From Novispirillum itersonii (lineage in GTDB: Bacteria; Pseudomonadota; Alphaproteobacteria; Rhodospirillales; Rhodospirillaceae), in contig NZ_JACIIX010000017.1 of NCBI RefSeq assembly GCF_014205675.1, positions 1 to 64,000 on the forward strand: DNA of 64,000 nt. Reading direction: 5' to 3'. Within the stretch, counting starts at the first letter, position 1; each line of letters starts with the position of its first letter. Of the stretch, positions 9,123-17,079 are shown in pieces. A model generated the notes under the pieces. It searched no databases. It saw nothing but the letters and a program-made list of their open reading frames with translations, and was not told the origin of the DNA. The position numbers and the translations under genes are program-made.

Positions 9123-9638
9123 TCAGGCGTGATAGGCGGTCTCGGGCACCGACAGGCGGGCCGCCAGCGGCACGGCCGGGGCCGGGCTATCGGTGCCCGG
9201 AGAGGTATCGGTGCGCAGCGCGGTCAGAACCGCCTCCACCCGGCGGCGGGAGGTCTGCATGGCGGTTTCCAGCCGGGCCATGTTCTCATCCGCCACCGCC
9301 CGCAGCAGCCGTACCCGGCGGATCAGCAGATCCACCGCACCCGGATCAACCTGTTGCAGATGCGGCAGAGACAGGCTGAGCGTCTCCCACAGCCGGGCAT
9401 ATTCCTCACTCAGGGCCTGTTTCTGATCCACGGTATGCACCAGACCGGCCGGAAACCCGGCGGCCAGTGCCTGATTTTCTTCGGTCATCACCGCAATCAG
9501 CTCGTCGATCACCACCTGAATCGGCCGCGACCGCAGCAGCCGCTGCCCGGCGGAACGCCCCACCAGCGGACGGGACTCCAGCGGGCCGGACACAGACGGG
9601 CCGGTGACCGGCGGACGGGGGGACAGGGGAGAACGCAT
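9123..9638 (-). CDS. FlgN-like flagellar chaperone
   Basis: A 171-residue, mostly helical protein encoded immediately upstream of flgK. The core (about residues 40-140) has the FlgN pattern of two long helices: IDELIAVMTEENQALAAG, then a stretch of KQALSEEYARLWE, and a C-terminal amphipathic helix. FlgN keeps FlgK and FlgL unfolded and delivers them to the export gate. The call rests on helical pattern plus position, since this family is poorly conserved. The proline-rich first 35 residues are unusual; the start could be further in. Confidence 0.65.
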   Translation of the reverse strand: MRSPLSPRPPVTGPSVSGPLESRPLVGRSAGQRLLRSRPIQVVIDELIAVMTEENQALAAGFPAGLVHTVDQKQALSEEYARLWETLSLSLPHLQQVDPGAVDLLIRRVRLLRAVADENMARLETAMQTSRRRVEAVLTALRTDTSPGTDSPAPAVPLAARLSVPETAYHA

Positions 9639-9697
9639 GATCAGTCTCCTGACAGGAGGGGAAACACGGAGGAACAGGAGCTGGCAGCCAAAACGCC

Positions 9698-9997
9698 CTA
9701 TCCCAGACGCCGGTAGGCGGTGGCCGCCCCGGTGTGCAGGGTGACGGCGTGCAGATCCGACGCCAGCGCCGACAGCTCCCCTTCCAGCTCATCCAGCAGG
9801 GTTTCCAGATCCGCCGCCGCCGCCGCTGACTGGCGTTGCAGCAGGCGGCGTTCCTCCGGCGGCAGGGTCTGCAACTGGTCAGCGACAGAGCGGGCCAGAT
9901 CGGCGGCATCGGCAATCACCCGGTCGGCACGCCGTTCCAGCAGCGACAGGGCAACATCACGGTCCGGCGACAGGGTAAAGGCAGACAGTTTGGACAT
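9698..9997 (-). CDS. Small helical protein in the flagellar operon, unidentified
   Basis: A 99-residue Ala/Leu-rich acidic protein predicted to be almost all helix, with no signal peptide or membrane segment. It sits between flgE and the flgN-like gene in the same orientation. The arrangement suggests a chaperone, export regulator or FlgM-like anti-sigma factor, but I see no diagnostic motif for any of them. Start ATG 9997 follows a GGAGACC site. Its codon use matches its neighbours. Confidence 0.6.
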   Translation of the reverse strand: MSKLSAFTLSPDRDVALSLLERRADRVIADAADLARSVADQLQTLPPEERRLLQRQSAAAAADLETLLDELEGELSALASDLHAVTLHTGAATAYRRLG

Positions 9998-10097
9998 GGC
10001 GGTCTCCTGTTCAGGTCAGGGCAGGACAACAGGGCAGAAACAAAAGGCGGACGCGGCGGGCAGCCGGTCAGCGCATCGCTGACATCAGGACAGACCG

Positions 10098-11363
10098 TCA
10101 GCGCACCGCTGACATCAGGCTGTCGAACATGTCCTTGGTGCTGGTGATCACCTGTGACGCGGCGGAATAGGCCTGCTGCGCCACGATCATCCGGGTGAAT
10201 TCGTCAGCGGTATCAACGGTGGAGGCTTCCAGCGCGCTGGACTTGATGGTCCCTGCCCCGTTTTCCCCCGCCTTTTGCAGGGCGTAAGTGCCGGAGGAAT
10301 TGGACTCCTGATACACCCCGTCACTGAGGGCATTCAGGCCGTTGACATTGGGGAAGGTCGCCACCGCCAGCTTGTAGATCGCCAGCTGCTGGCCGTTGTC
10401 ATACTTGGCGTAGACCGTGCCGTCGGTGGACACTTCCACCCCGCTGTAGGCCCCGTAGGTGATGCCGTTGCCGGAAATGCTGGTGATGGAGATGGAATCG
10501 GTGTTGGTCTTCTGGGTCAGGCGGTTGCCGCTGCCACTCTCGCCCAGATCCAGGGTGATGGTGCTGTCGGCGGCACCGGTGGTCCAGCCGGAGACCGACA
10601 GGGTCACCGGCGACGGCGTGGTGGAGCTGAGGTTACCGCTCTCATCAAAGGTGATGGTGTACGGCCCGCCGCTGCTGGTGCCGGTGGTGGATGTGCTGTC
10701 CGACGCTTTGGTGGGGTTGGACAGCTCCATCGACCACTCATTGGTATCGGTCTTGGTGAAGGTCATGGTCACGGTGTGGGCGATGCCAAGGGAATCCACC
10801 ACTTCCATGGTGGCGGAATGTTCATCCAACACATCGGCACTGGCGGGCAGGCTGGCCTTGATGGTCTCGGTGGTGGTCGCCGACGACATCCCGGAAAACC
10901 GGTTGACGTTGATCGAGTCCAGCGTGGCGATGCTGTTGGTCGCCCCCTGCGAGATGTTGCCGGAGGAGTCCGCCGGCCAGCCTTGCAGGTAGTAGTTGCC
11001 CAGCGTCAGATAGCCCTCATCATTCACCGTGAACTGACCGTTGCGGGTGAAGTAGGCGGCGTTTCCGTCAACACTGTCGGTCAGCACGAACATGCCGTTC
11101 CCGTCCAGCGCCAGATCGGTATCATTGGTGGTGGAAGTCACCAGCCCCTGCGCCGATACGTTCTGGCGCACGGTGGAAAACACCCCGCCCGACGGGTAGG
11201 AGGTGCTGGAAAACTGTTGCGTCACCAGCGTTGAGAAGCGGGTGGTCACCGCCTTGTAGCCAGAGGTGCTGGAGTTGGCGAGATTGTCCGATACCATCGC
11301 CAGAGCCTGACTCTGGGCCTTCAGGGCGGACACGGCGGTGTTCATGGCTCCGGCGAGACTCAT
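10098..11363 (-). CDS. flgE: Flagellar hook protein FlgE
   Basis: A 421-residue hook subunit. The N terminus has the axial motif DNLANSSTSGYKAVTTRF (about residues 23-40) and the C terminus ends in the expected EFTRMIVAQQAYSAASQVIT helix region. The middle is rich in Thr/Ser/Gly beta structure. Start ATG 11363 begins MSLAGAMNTAVSAL, preceded by an AAGGAAG site; a longer in-frame reading to 11648 is out-of-frame flgD sequence. It lies 29 bases after flgD, the capping protein needed for its assembly. Confidence 0.95.
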   Translation of the reverse strand: MSLAGAMNTAVSALKAQSQALAMVSDNLANSSTSGYKAVTTRFSTLVTQQFSSTSYPSGGVFSTVRQNVSAQGLVTSTTNDTDLALDGNGMFVLTDSVDGNAAYFTRNGQFTVNDEGYLTLGNYYLQGWPADSSGNISQGATNSIATLDSINVNRFSGMSSATTTETIKASLPASADVLDEHSATMEVVDSLGIAHTVTMTFTKTDTNEWSMELSNPTKASDSTSTTGTSSGGPYTITFDESGNLSSTTPSPVTLSVSGWTTGAADSTITLDLGESGSGNRLTQKTNTDSISITSISGNGITYGAYSGVEVSTDGTVYAKYDNGQQLAIYKLAVATFPNVNGLNALSDGVYQESNSSGTYALQKAGENGAGTIKSSALEASTVDTADEFTRMIVAQQAYSAASQVITSTKDMFDSLMSAVR

Positions 11364-11392
11364 GGTCGTCTTCCTTTTCTCAGGGGCCGGGG

Positions 11393-12058
11393 TCAGGCCA
11401 CAAGCCGGGTGACATCGGACATCGACACCTCGGTGGCGCCGATCTCGAAGACGGTGCTGCCGCCGGAGGAGTCGACCCCGGTGACGGTGCCGGTGATGGA
11501 TGTGGAGGCAGAGAGGGTGCTGCCGCTGCTGTTCTTGGCGGCAACGGTCAGGGTGTAATCCCCGGCGGCGACGGCGTAGCCGTTGGCATCCTTGCCGTCC
11601 CAGCTGAAGGTGTGGCTGCCGGACGCGGTCTCCCCGCTGCCGGACCACACCACGGTGCCGTCGCTGTTGGCGATGCTGAGGGTGACGGAGGACGCCTCAC
11701 TGGGCAGGCTATACTTCCACGCCCCGCCGACGCTGCCGCTGCTGTCAACCCCCAGGGTATCGCCGGACGCTTCAACCGCGTGGCCGAGGTAACCGACACC
11801 GCTGCTGAAGGAGAAGCTGTCGAGCTTGCTGATGACCGTCTCAAGCTTGTCATTGACCTGAATCTGCTGCTCGACCCCGGCATACTGCACCAGCTGCGAG
11901 GTGAAGGTCTGGGCATCCATCGGGTCCAGCGGCGACTGGTTCTTCAGCTGCGTGGTCAGCAGGCTGAGAAACATCTCGTAATTGGCGGAAATACCCGATG
12001 ATGTCGAGGACGAAGACGACGCAGAAGACGTGGCCGTCATAGAAGAAATGGCTGACAT
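11393..12058 (-). CDS. flgD: Flagellar hook-capping protein FlgD
   Basis: A 221-residue hook scaffold protein. A low-complexity Ser/Thr N terminus leads into the FlgD motif FLSLLTTQLKNQSPLDPMD and SQLVQYAGVEQQIQVN (about residues 30-75). A FlgD Ig-like domain follows, with TFSWDGKDANGYAVAAGDYT near residue 150, and a Tudor-like tail. Start ATG 12058 is chosen for the GGAG site nine bases ahead; ATGs at 12091 and earlier are alternatives. It opens the flgD-flgL transcription unit. Confidence 0.92.
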   Translation of the reverse strand: MSAISSMTATSSASSSSSTSSGISANYEMFLSLLTTQLKNQSPLDPMDAQTFTSQLVQYAGVEQQIQVNDKLETVISKLDSFSFSSGVGYLGHAVEASGDTLGVDSSGSVGGAWKYSLPSEASSVTLSIANSDGTVVWSGSGETASGSHTFSWDGKDANGYAVAAGDYTLTVAAKNSSGSTLSASTSITGTVTGVDSSGGSTVFEIGATEVSMSDVTRLVA

Positions 12059-12244
12059 TCTGACCCGCTCCGATAAAGACATTGCGACAGTCATGTGCCG
12101 CTTCTGTGGTCTGTTACGGTGCAATGCAGGTCTATCAGGCGGAAAAAATTCCGACTTCTTCTGAGAAATTCACGTCACTTATCCACAATGACATGGAGTT
12201 GAAACCGGCGTTCTTTATACGGTTCCTGCCGACGGATCAGGCGC

Positions 12245-12282
12245 AAAAAACAACCCTCCACGCGGAGGCCGCGGGAGGGTTG
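12245..12282 (-). terminator. Intrinsic terminator of the 83-aa gene
   Basis: On the minus strand CAACCCTCC and GGAGGGTTG form a nine-pair stem followed by six T residues. It lies about 60 bases past the stop at 12342 and separates that gene from the flgD promoter region. Confidence 0.85.
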
Positions 12283-12341
12283 CTTCAGGGATGGCCCCGT
12301 CAACGGCGGAAGCCGCTGCCGGAACGGATCCGGGAAAGGTG

Positions 12342-12593
12342 TCAGTTTTTCGGCTTACCGGCACCGGAGGCCGCAAGAATACGGTCCACCAGCCCCTCGG
12401 GGGCCTTGATCCGGCTGTTCTTCAGCGTTCTGTGCAGGGCTTCGGCTTCCGCCAGAACCGCGACGGCCTCGTCAGAGTCCGTCAGCAAGGCTTCGGCAGC
12501 GCGGCGCTGATCCTCCGGCCAGACGGCAAGATCGGCACCATTGGTGTCAAGCAGCGTCACAAACGCCGCGACGGTCAGGGGGTGTTCAGTCAT
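12342..12593 (-). CDS. Conserved-looking small helical protein
   Basis: An 83-residue soluble protein with no membrane segment. It contains ADLAVWPEDQRRAAEALL and a following SDEAVAVLAEAEALHRTL helix. Small proteins with this W-P-x-x-x-R-x-x-A pattern are common in alphaproteobacteria as uncharacterised helical proteins, sometimes near sigma-factor genes. It lies between fliS and flgD with its own terminator. Function unknown; ATG 12593 is the only sensible start. Confidence 0.65.
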   Translation of the reverse strand: MTEHPLTVAAFVTLLDTNGADLAVWPEDQRRAAEALLTDSDEAVAVLAEAEALHRTLKNSRIKAPEGLVDRILAASGAGKPKN

Positions 12594-12654
12594 GGTGCCT
12601 CGAATTCTTCTTCGGCATGGTCAACCGGCCAGTTCTGACCGGGCACAAGAGAGT

Positions 12655-12817
12655 ATCCGACCCCCTTGAAAATAGACAGCTTATTTTACCGTTCCATCAG
12701 GCGCAGACGGGGGTCGGATCCACCGTTTTTCTGGCCCCCCTGAAAATAGACAGCTTAATTTGCCGCCCCTTCAGGCCCTTCAGGCGCAGACAGGGCCGGA
12801 TCCACTGTTTTTCTGGG
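12655..12817. repeat. Degenerate tandem duplication of the fliS 3' end
   Basis: The 74 bases at 12661-12734 and the 83 bases at 12735-12817 are imperfect copies. They share CCTGAAAATAGACAGCTTA-like, CAGGCGCAGAC and CGGATCCAC-GTTTTTCTGG blocks. The second copy carries an extra nine bases made by repeating TTCAGGCCC and contains the last 63 bases of fliS, including its stop. The outer copy is additionally bounded by a perfect 11-bp inverted repeat, ATCCGACCCCC (12655-12665) and its complement (12709-12719). It could be a replication slip or the remnant of a small insertion sequence. Confidence 0.75.
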
Positions 12818-13219
12818 CTCTGCCACCGCCATTCCGGCATTTTCCGCCCAGGAGTTGCGCAGGCTGCGCAGCCCGCGACTGATACGGTCATAGCAGCTCT
12901 CGGCCTCCGGGCTGCCAAGGCTGGACAGGATCGCGGTCATATTGCTGCGGTAGGTTTCCCCCAGCCGCACCGCCACCTCGCCGCCCCGGGCGACATCCAG
13001 CACCGACAGCAGTCCGCGCAGGATCTCCACCGCCCGCATCGACTCCTCCAGCTGGCGCGGATACTCCCCGCTCCGGGCCGCCACCGCCGCCCCGTGCAGG
13101 TGGCCGAGCACACGGTCATACAACATCACCACCGCCTGTAACGGCGGCACGGTCATCAGGGCGGACTGATAGACTCCCACCGCCTTGCGGGCACGGCGGG
13201 GATCGGGCATCGGCATCAT
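12755..13219 (-). CDS. fliS: Flagellin chaperone FliS
   Basis: A 154-residue helical chaperone that binds the C terminus of flagellin before export. The family pattern VGVYQSALMTVPPLQAVVMLYDRVLGHL begins at residue 14, with four helices continuing to about residue 125. It follows fliD by 26 bases, as in most bacteria. The last ~25 residues (from about RKTVDPALS) are not part of the usual fold and coincide with a duplicated DNA segment, so the native C terminus may have been replaced. Three methionines at positions 1, 2 and 4 leave the exact start open. Confidence 0.88.
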   Translation of the reverse strand: MMPMPDPRRARKAVGVYQSALMTVPPLQAVVMLYDRVLGHLHGAAVAARSGEYPRQLEESMRAVEILRGLLSVLDVARGGEVAVRLGETYRSNMTAILSSLGSPEAESCYDRISRGLRSLRNSWAENAGMAVAEPRKTVDPALSAPEGPEGAAN

Positions 13220-13245
13220 GGCAGGTCTCCTTCTCCGGCGCAGCC

Positions 13246-14919
13246 TTACGCGCTGCTCTCGGCATTGTTGATGGCTTCCAGCAGATCCAGCACCGACTGG
13301 GCCTTGGCCAGTTTGGCCTCGATCCGGGCATACTTGTCCAACAGGTAGGACCGGTAGGTTTCGGCATTGGATTTGATGGTGGAAATCCGGTCCGTCAGAT
13401 CAGTGTTGGTTTTCTGCAGGGTCGAAATGATCCCGGTCAGGGATCCGTCGTAGCTGTCCGCCACGGTATCGGTCACCTGCCACAGGGAATCTGCGATCCC
13501 CTGAGACAATTTGACGGAAATGCTCTGCGCGGTCTTACCGGTATAGACAAACACCAGCCCGTCATAGGCGGTGCCCGCCGCCCCGGTGATGGTGCTGCCC
13601 GAAACCGTGAACAGAGAGGCATTCCCGCCCACCGTCGCAGCGGTCAGCGCCCCGGAGGAATCCACCGTCACATCCAGCGTGAAACTGGCGCTGTCGGGGC
13701 CGTCACCGTGACGCAGCAGCTGCAACGAGGAGGTGGAGCTTTCCATCCGGTAGGAAAACAGGGTCTGCACCGCCTCGAAATTGTTCAGCAGCGCATCTTC
13801 CAGCGCGGTGCTGTCCAGTTCCAGCGCGTTGCTGCTGTCAAAGGACAGACCGATATCAGCCAGCGACACCCCGTTAACCTCGGTGGTCAGGATGGTCTGC
13901 ATCTGCTGCGACACCGAGCGCAGGGTGGCATCACCGAACAGCACGGCACTGTCATCGGCACTGCCATCAGACCCGGTGGTCTGGTTGGTCAGCACGAACT
14001 CCCGGAAGGCATTGTAAGCCTCCACCAGTGCCGTGATCTGATCCATGATGCCGGACAGGTCGTTATCGACCTCCAGCGTCAGGCTGTTGCCCTCCTCGGC
14101 GCGGTACAGGGTAAGAGAGACACCGTCGATCACATCGTCAATGGAATTCCCTGACCGCTCAACCGTCACCCCGTCCACCACCAGCTTCGCCGGCTGGGCC
14201 GCCTGCAACACCACGGCAGCATCACCGGCACTGTCGGTGACGCCCAGCGCCGTCATCACGTCATCGCCGCTGACAGCGGTCAGGTTGATGCTTTTCCCGG
14301 TGTCGGCAGCGGTCAGGGTCAGCATGTAATCCCCGTCACTGACCTTAACCACCGACGCCTTGACCCCGGAGGCGGTGCTCTGGGCGTTGATCGCCGTCAC
14401 CAGATCATCCAACGTCATGGTCGCGGTGACGGTGACCGAGGCCGATAACGACCCGGTGCCGAGAGTAAAAACCCCGGCATGACCCAGCGCCGTGGTCCGG
14501 CTGTTGACCGATCCGCTGCCCAGCCGCTCGGCCTTGGCGATCTGGAGCACCTCAATGGAATGGGTGCCAAGATCGGTGCCGTCGGCCACGGTCGCCGAAA
14601 GGATGGTGCTGGCGGTGGTGCTGGTCGAGGAGGTGACATAGGCGGTGCGGTCCCGGAACGCATCATTGGCCCGGCCGGAGGTCCCCGGTTCCGACCGCAG
14701 CGTGCCCAGCGATGTCTGCATGGTTTGCAGCAGGGTCTGCATTTCCTGATAGGCGGCGATCTTGGTCTCGTTGGCGGAGACCTTGGTGCTGAGGGTATCC
14801 GCCCGGGTCAGGCGGGCCGCCACGGCGGCCTCGACCAGACTGTCGGTATCGAAGTCATTGCGGTTCTGGGAATAACTGGTGGCGCTGGTGGTCGAGGATG
14901 TGGATGAAACGCTGGTCAT
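13246..14919 (-). CDS. fliD: Flagellar filament cap protein FliD
   Basis: A 557-residue cap protein. The N-terminal FliD domain shows FDTDSLVEAAVAARLTRAD and then KIAAYQEMQTLLQTMQTSL (about residues 22-70). The C-terminal domain has the AYNAFREFV and LADIGLSFDSSNALELDS features (about 300-400) and a long closing coiled coil ending in AKAQSVLDLLEAINNAESSA. ATG 14919 has a GGAGGG site five bases ahead. It lies downstream of fliC with its own leader, which contains the element shared with fliC, and is followed by its usual partner fliS. Confidence 0.93.
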   Translation of the reverse strand: MTSVSSTSSTTSATSYSQNRNDFDTDSLVEAAVAARLTRADTLSTKVSANETKIAAYQEMQTLLQTMQTSLGTLRSEPGTSGRANDAFRDRTAYVTSSTSTTASTILSATVADGTDLGTHSIEVLQIAKAERLGSGSVNSRTTALGHAGVFTLGTGSLSASVTVTATMTLDDLVTAINAQSTASGVKASVVKVSDGDYMLTLTAADTGKSINLTAVSGDDVMTALGVTDSAGDAAVVLQAAQPAKLVVDGVTVERSGNSIDDVIDGVSLTLYRAEEGNSLTLEVDNDLSGIMDQITALVEAYNAFREFVLTNQTTGSDGSADDSAVLFGDATLRSVSQQMQTILTTEVNGVSLADIGLSFDSSNALELDSTALEDALLNNFEAVQTLFSYRMESSTSSLQLLRHGDGPDSASFTLDVTVDSSGALTAATVGGNASLFTVSGSTITGAAGTAYDGLVFVYTGKTAQSISVKLSQGIADSLWQVTDTVADSYDGSLTGIISTLQKTNTDLTDRISTIKSNAETYRSYLLDKYARIEAKLAKAQSVLDLLEAINNAESSA

Positions 14920-15010
14920 GATCCCTCCGGCAGGCAGCAGACGGGGGCTGGCCCCCAAAGAACGGACGCCGGGTCCACTGAGCGGTCGGAACGGCTGGGC
15001 TCTCCGGGAT

Positions 15011-15047
15011 GGAACGGACCACGCCACCGCTTCAGGCGGTGTTTTTT
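15011..15047. promoter_or_regulatory. Conserved hairpin element upstream of fliD (copy 2)
   Basis: GGAACGGACCA, five variable bases, then CCGCTTCAGGCGGT with a run of six T. The same arrangement occurs upstream of fliC at 16138-16173. The hairpin CACCGC-TTCAG-GCGGTG plus T-run would be an intrinsic terminator for rightward transcription; on the coding (minus) strand it lies in the fliD leader, 91 bases before the start. Confidence 0.6.
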
Positions 15048-15084
15048 CCGTCTCCCTCCCCCGTGCATACCCCCCCCTGCGCAC

Positions 15085-15133
15085 AAAAAGAAAGGCAGGG
15101 GCCGCCACGCCGGAGGACGCGGCAGCCCCTGCC
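15085..15133 (-). terminator. Intrinsic terminator of fliC
   Basis: On the minus strand GGCAGGGGC (15133-15125) pairs with GCCCCTGCC (15102-15094), followed by TTTCTTTTT. It begins about 50 bases past the fliC stop and isolates fliC from fliD. Confidence 0.8.
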
Positions 15134-15183
15134 CGTCAAGGCTCTTGGGCGTTAAACACACTCACTAAAAAGCCGTCAGATCA

Positions 15184-16017
15184 TCAGCTCTTCAGCAGGC
15201 TGAGGAGATTCTGCGGGATCTGATTGGCCTGCGACAGGGCGGCAATCGCCGCCTGCGTCTTCACATCCGCCGACGACAGGGCCGACTTTTCTTCCGCCAC
15301 GTCGGCATCCATTACCGCCGACTGAGCGGCGGAGAGGTTTTCGCTGCTGGTGGCGATGTTCTCGGCGCGGAACTCAAACCGCGACATCACCGCCCCGACA
15401 TTGGCGCGGGCCTGCGAGATGGTGTCGATCGCCGCATCAATGGCAGTCAATGCCGCCTGCGCGGTGGTCTGCGTCTTCACATCCAGCGTGCCGACCGCCA
15501 GCGCGGTGGCATCAACATCGGTGATTTCGACCTTGATCACGTCGGTGCTGTCGGTACCGACCATGAAGTCGATGCCGGTACCGGTGACATAATCGCTGGT
15601 GCCGTCGAGCAGGGATTCCCCGTTATAGCGGGTGCCCTTGGCGATACCGTCGATTTCGTCGCCCAGCTGCTGGAATTCGGCATCAATATAGGCACGCTCG
15701 TCGTCGGTGACGGAGCCGGAATTCGACTGGGTCGCCAGCGCCTTCATCCGCTGGAGAATGTCGCCGATGCGGGCCATGCCGCCGTCCGCCGCCTGCAGGA
15801 TGGCAATCCCCTGCGAGGCATTGGTCGCCGCCTGACTGAGGGTGGTCACATCCGACTGCACGCGGGTGCCGATCGCCAGACCGGCGGCATCGTCAGACGC
15901 CTTGGTGATGCGGGAACCGCTGGCCAGCTTCGACAGGATGCTGGACTGTTCACTGGCGTTGGAATTGAGGTACCGCAGGGCCGAATTGGCGGCGGTGTTG
16001 GTGGCAATAACGGGCAT
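15184..16017 (-). CDS. fliC: Flagellin
   Basis: A 277-residue flagellin. The N-terminal helix has NTAANSALRYLNSNASEQSS and LASGSRITKASDDAAGLAIG, the C-terminal helix has SRFEFRAENIATSSENLSAA and ends ANQIPQNLLSLLKS, matching D0/D1 of flagellins. Only about 90 residues separate the two conserved ends, so the surface domains D2/D3 are almost absent, typical of short alphaproteobacterial flagellins. ATG 16017 has an AAGGAG site seven bases ahead. It is transcribed alone, between the hairpin element at 16138 and the terminator at 15085. Confidence 0.96.
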   Translation of the reverse strand: MPVIATNTAANSALRYLNSNASEQSSILSKLASGSRITKASDDAAGLAIGTRVQSDVTTLSQAATNASQGIAILQAADGGMARIGDILQRMKALATQSNSGSVTDDERAYIDAEFQQLGDEIDGIAKGTRYNGESLLDGTSDYVTGTGIDFMVGTDSTDVIKVEITDVDATALAVGTLDVKTQTTAQAALTAIDAAIDTISQARANVGAVMSRFEFRAENIATSSENLSAAQSAVMDADVAEEKSALSSADVKTQAAIAALSQANQIPQNLLSLLKS

Positions 16018-16137
16018 GGTCCGTCTCCTTCTGTTCCTGGACACATCTGCGACCCAGACCGGTGTCCTTCTGCCGCCCCCGCGCAGGGTTCTCCTCCGGG
16101 GGGCCATCGGACATGTCCGTCGGTGTCGTCATCAGGT

Positions 16138-16173
16138 GGAACGGACCAAACCGCCGCTTCAGGCGGTTTTTTT
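16138..16173. promoter_or_regulatory. Conserved hairpin element upstream of fliC (copy 1)
   Basis: GGAACGGACCA, five variable bases and CCGCTTCAGGCGGT recur exactly as at 15011. The stem AAACCGCC/GGCGGTTT (16148-16155 with 16162-16169) runs into a T-tract on the plus strand. It lies 120 bases ahead of the fliC start and 15 bases beyond the end of the sigma-factor gene, so a terminator role for that gene is also possible. Confidence 0.6.
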
Positions 16174-16187
16174 AACGCCACGGTTTT

Positions 16188-16802
16188 TCAGGCGTCGGCA
16201 AGGGCCAGACGCATATCACGCTCCGACCGGCGCAGACGTTCGCGCAGGGTCTGGCGGCCGCGTTTTAACAGACTTTCCACGGCTTTGACCGTGGTCCCGA
16301 GAACAGCGGCAATCTCGGCGTTGGCCATTTCTTCGAAATAGGCCAGCGTCAGCGCCGCCCGCTGCTGTTCCGGCAGCAGGCTGATGGCGTGGCCCAACCG
16401 GTCAAACACCTGACGGCGGTGCAGGGTCTGCTCCGCCGACCGGGCATCATCCTCCGGCTCCGGCACATCATCCAGACAGGCCCCCACCGGGCGCCGGCGC
16501 AGATCAATGCAGCGGTTGACCACCACCCGGTACAGCCAGGTGGAGAACCGGGCCCGGCCCTCCTGCCAGTCGTGCCGGTGGACCCATGCCTTGATCAGCG
16601 CATCCTGCGCCACATCTTCGGCATCGGCCCGGTTGCCCAGCATGCGCAGGGCCAGCGCGAAGGCGCGGTCCACGTGCCGTTCCACCAGCACCCGGTACGC
16701 CGCCGCGTCGTCCGCTTTCATCCGGGCGAGCAGAACATCATCATCACAGTCGTCCGGAGGGTCCGCCGGAACGGGGTACGCTATGGTCTGTGTCATGGTC
16801 AT
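16188..16802 (-). CDS. ECF-type RNA polymerase sigma factor
   Basis: A sigma-70-family factor of about 204 residues with regions 2 and 4 only. Region 2 shows ALRMLGNRADAEDVAQDALIKAW and RARFSTWLYRVVVNRCIDLRRR; region 4 shows LLPEQQRAALTLAYFEEMANAEIAAVLGTTVKAVESLLKRGR, the helix-turn-helix for the -35 element. The ATG at 16802 is preferred over a TTG at 16820. No anti-sigma gene is adjacent, unusual for this class. It is divergent from the MacAB-like operon, which is a candidate target by position only. Confidence 0.9.
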   Translation of the reverse strand: MTMTQTIAYPVPADPPDDCDDDVLLARMKADDAAAYRVLVERHVDRAFALALRMLGNRADAEDVAQDALIKAWVHRHDWQEGRARFSTWLYRVVVNRCIDLRRRPVGACLDDVPEPEDDARSAEQTLHRRQVFDRLGHAISLLPEQQRAALTLAYFEEMANAEIAAVLGTTVKAVESLLKRGRQTLRERLRRSERDMRLALADA

Positions 16803-17079
16803 GGCAGAGTCCTGTCGCAATCAGGGTCTGTCGCAAGTCTTCCGGTCCGCCGGCGCCACCGCGCCCGGCTGCCGAAACACTCTCCCCGAAAGGCTTACAC
16901 GCCGGGCCGGAAAAATTCCGTCGATAAAAAGTGCGGATTTTCCAACAGGATACCCGGCAAATTTTGCCCATCTTCCGCTTTCTGCGCGCAGGAAGCCGCA
17001 ATCTGCCCCGTTTAAGCATCATGCCCGTCCCCCTGCCCGGTCCTTCCCCCCGCGGACAGACGCTGATACGAGACCTACG

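Noticed and set aside
15025-15047. Terminator of a rightward gene ending near 15000
   Set aside because: There is no rightward gene in this interval; the hairpin recurs with a conserved flank upstream of fliC, so it was described as a shared leader/promoter element.
6437-16017. Prophage or phage tail-like region because of several filamentous structural proteins
   Set aside because: All proteins match flagellar axial and chaperone families in the usual gene order; no phage genes are present.
16507-17079. A 641-residue reading frame starting at 16507 for the MacA-like adaptor
   Set aside because: The first 191 residues overlap the sigma-factor gene antisense and have no family similarity; the true protein starts at 17080 with a membrane anchor.
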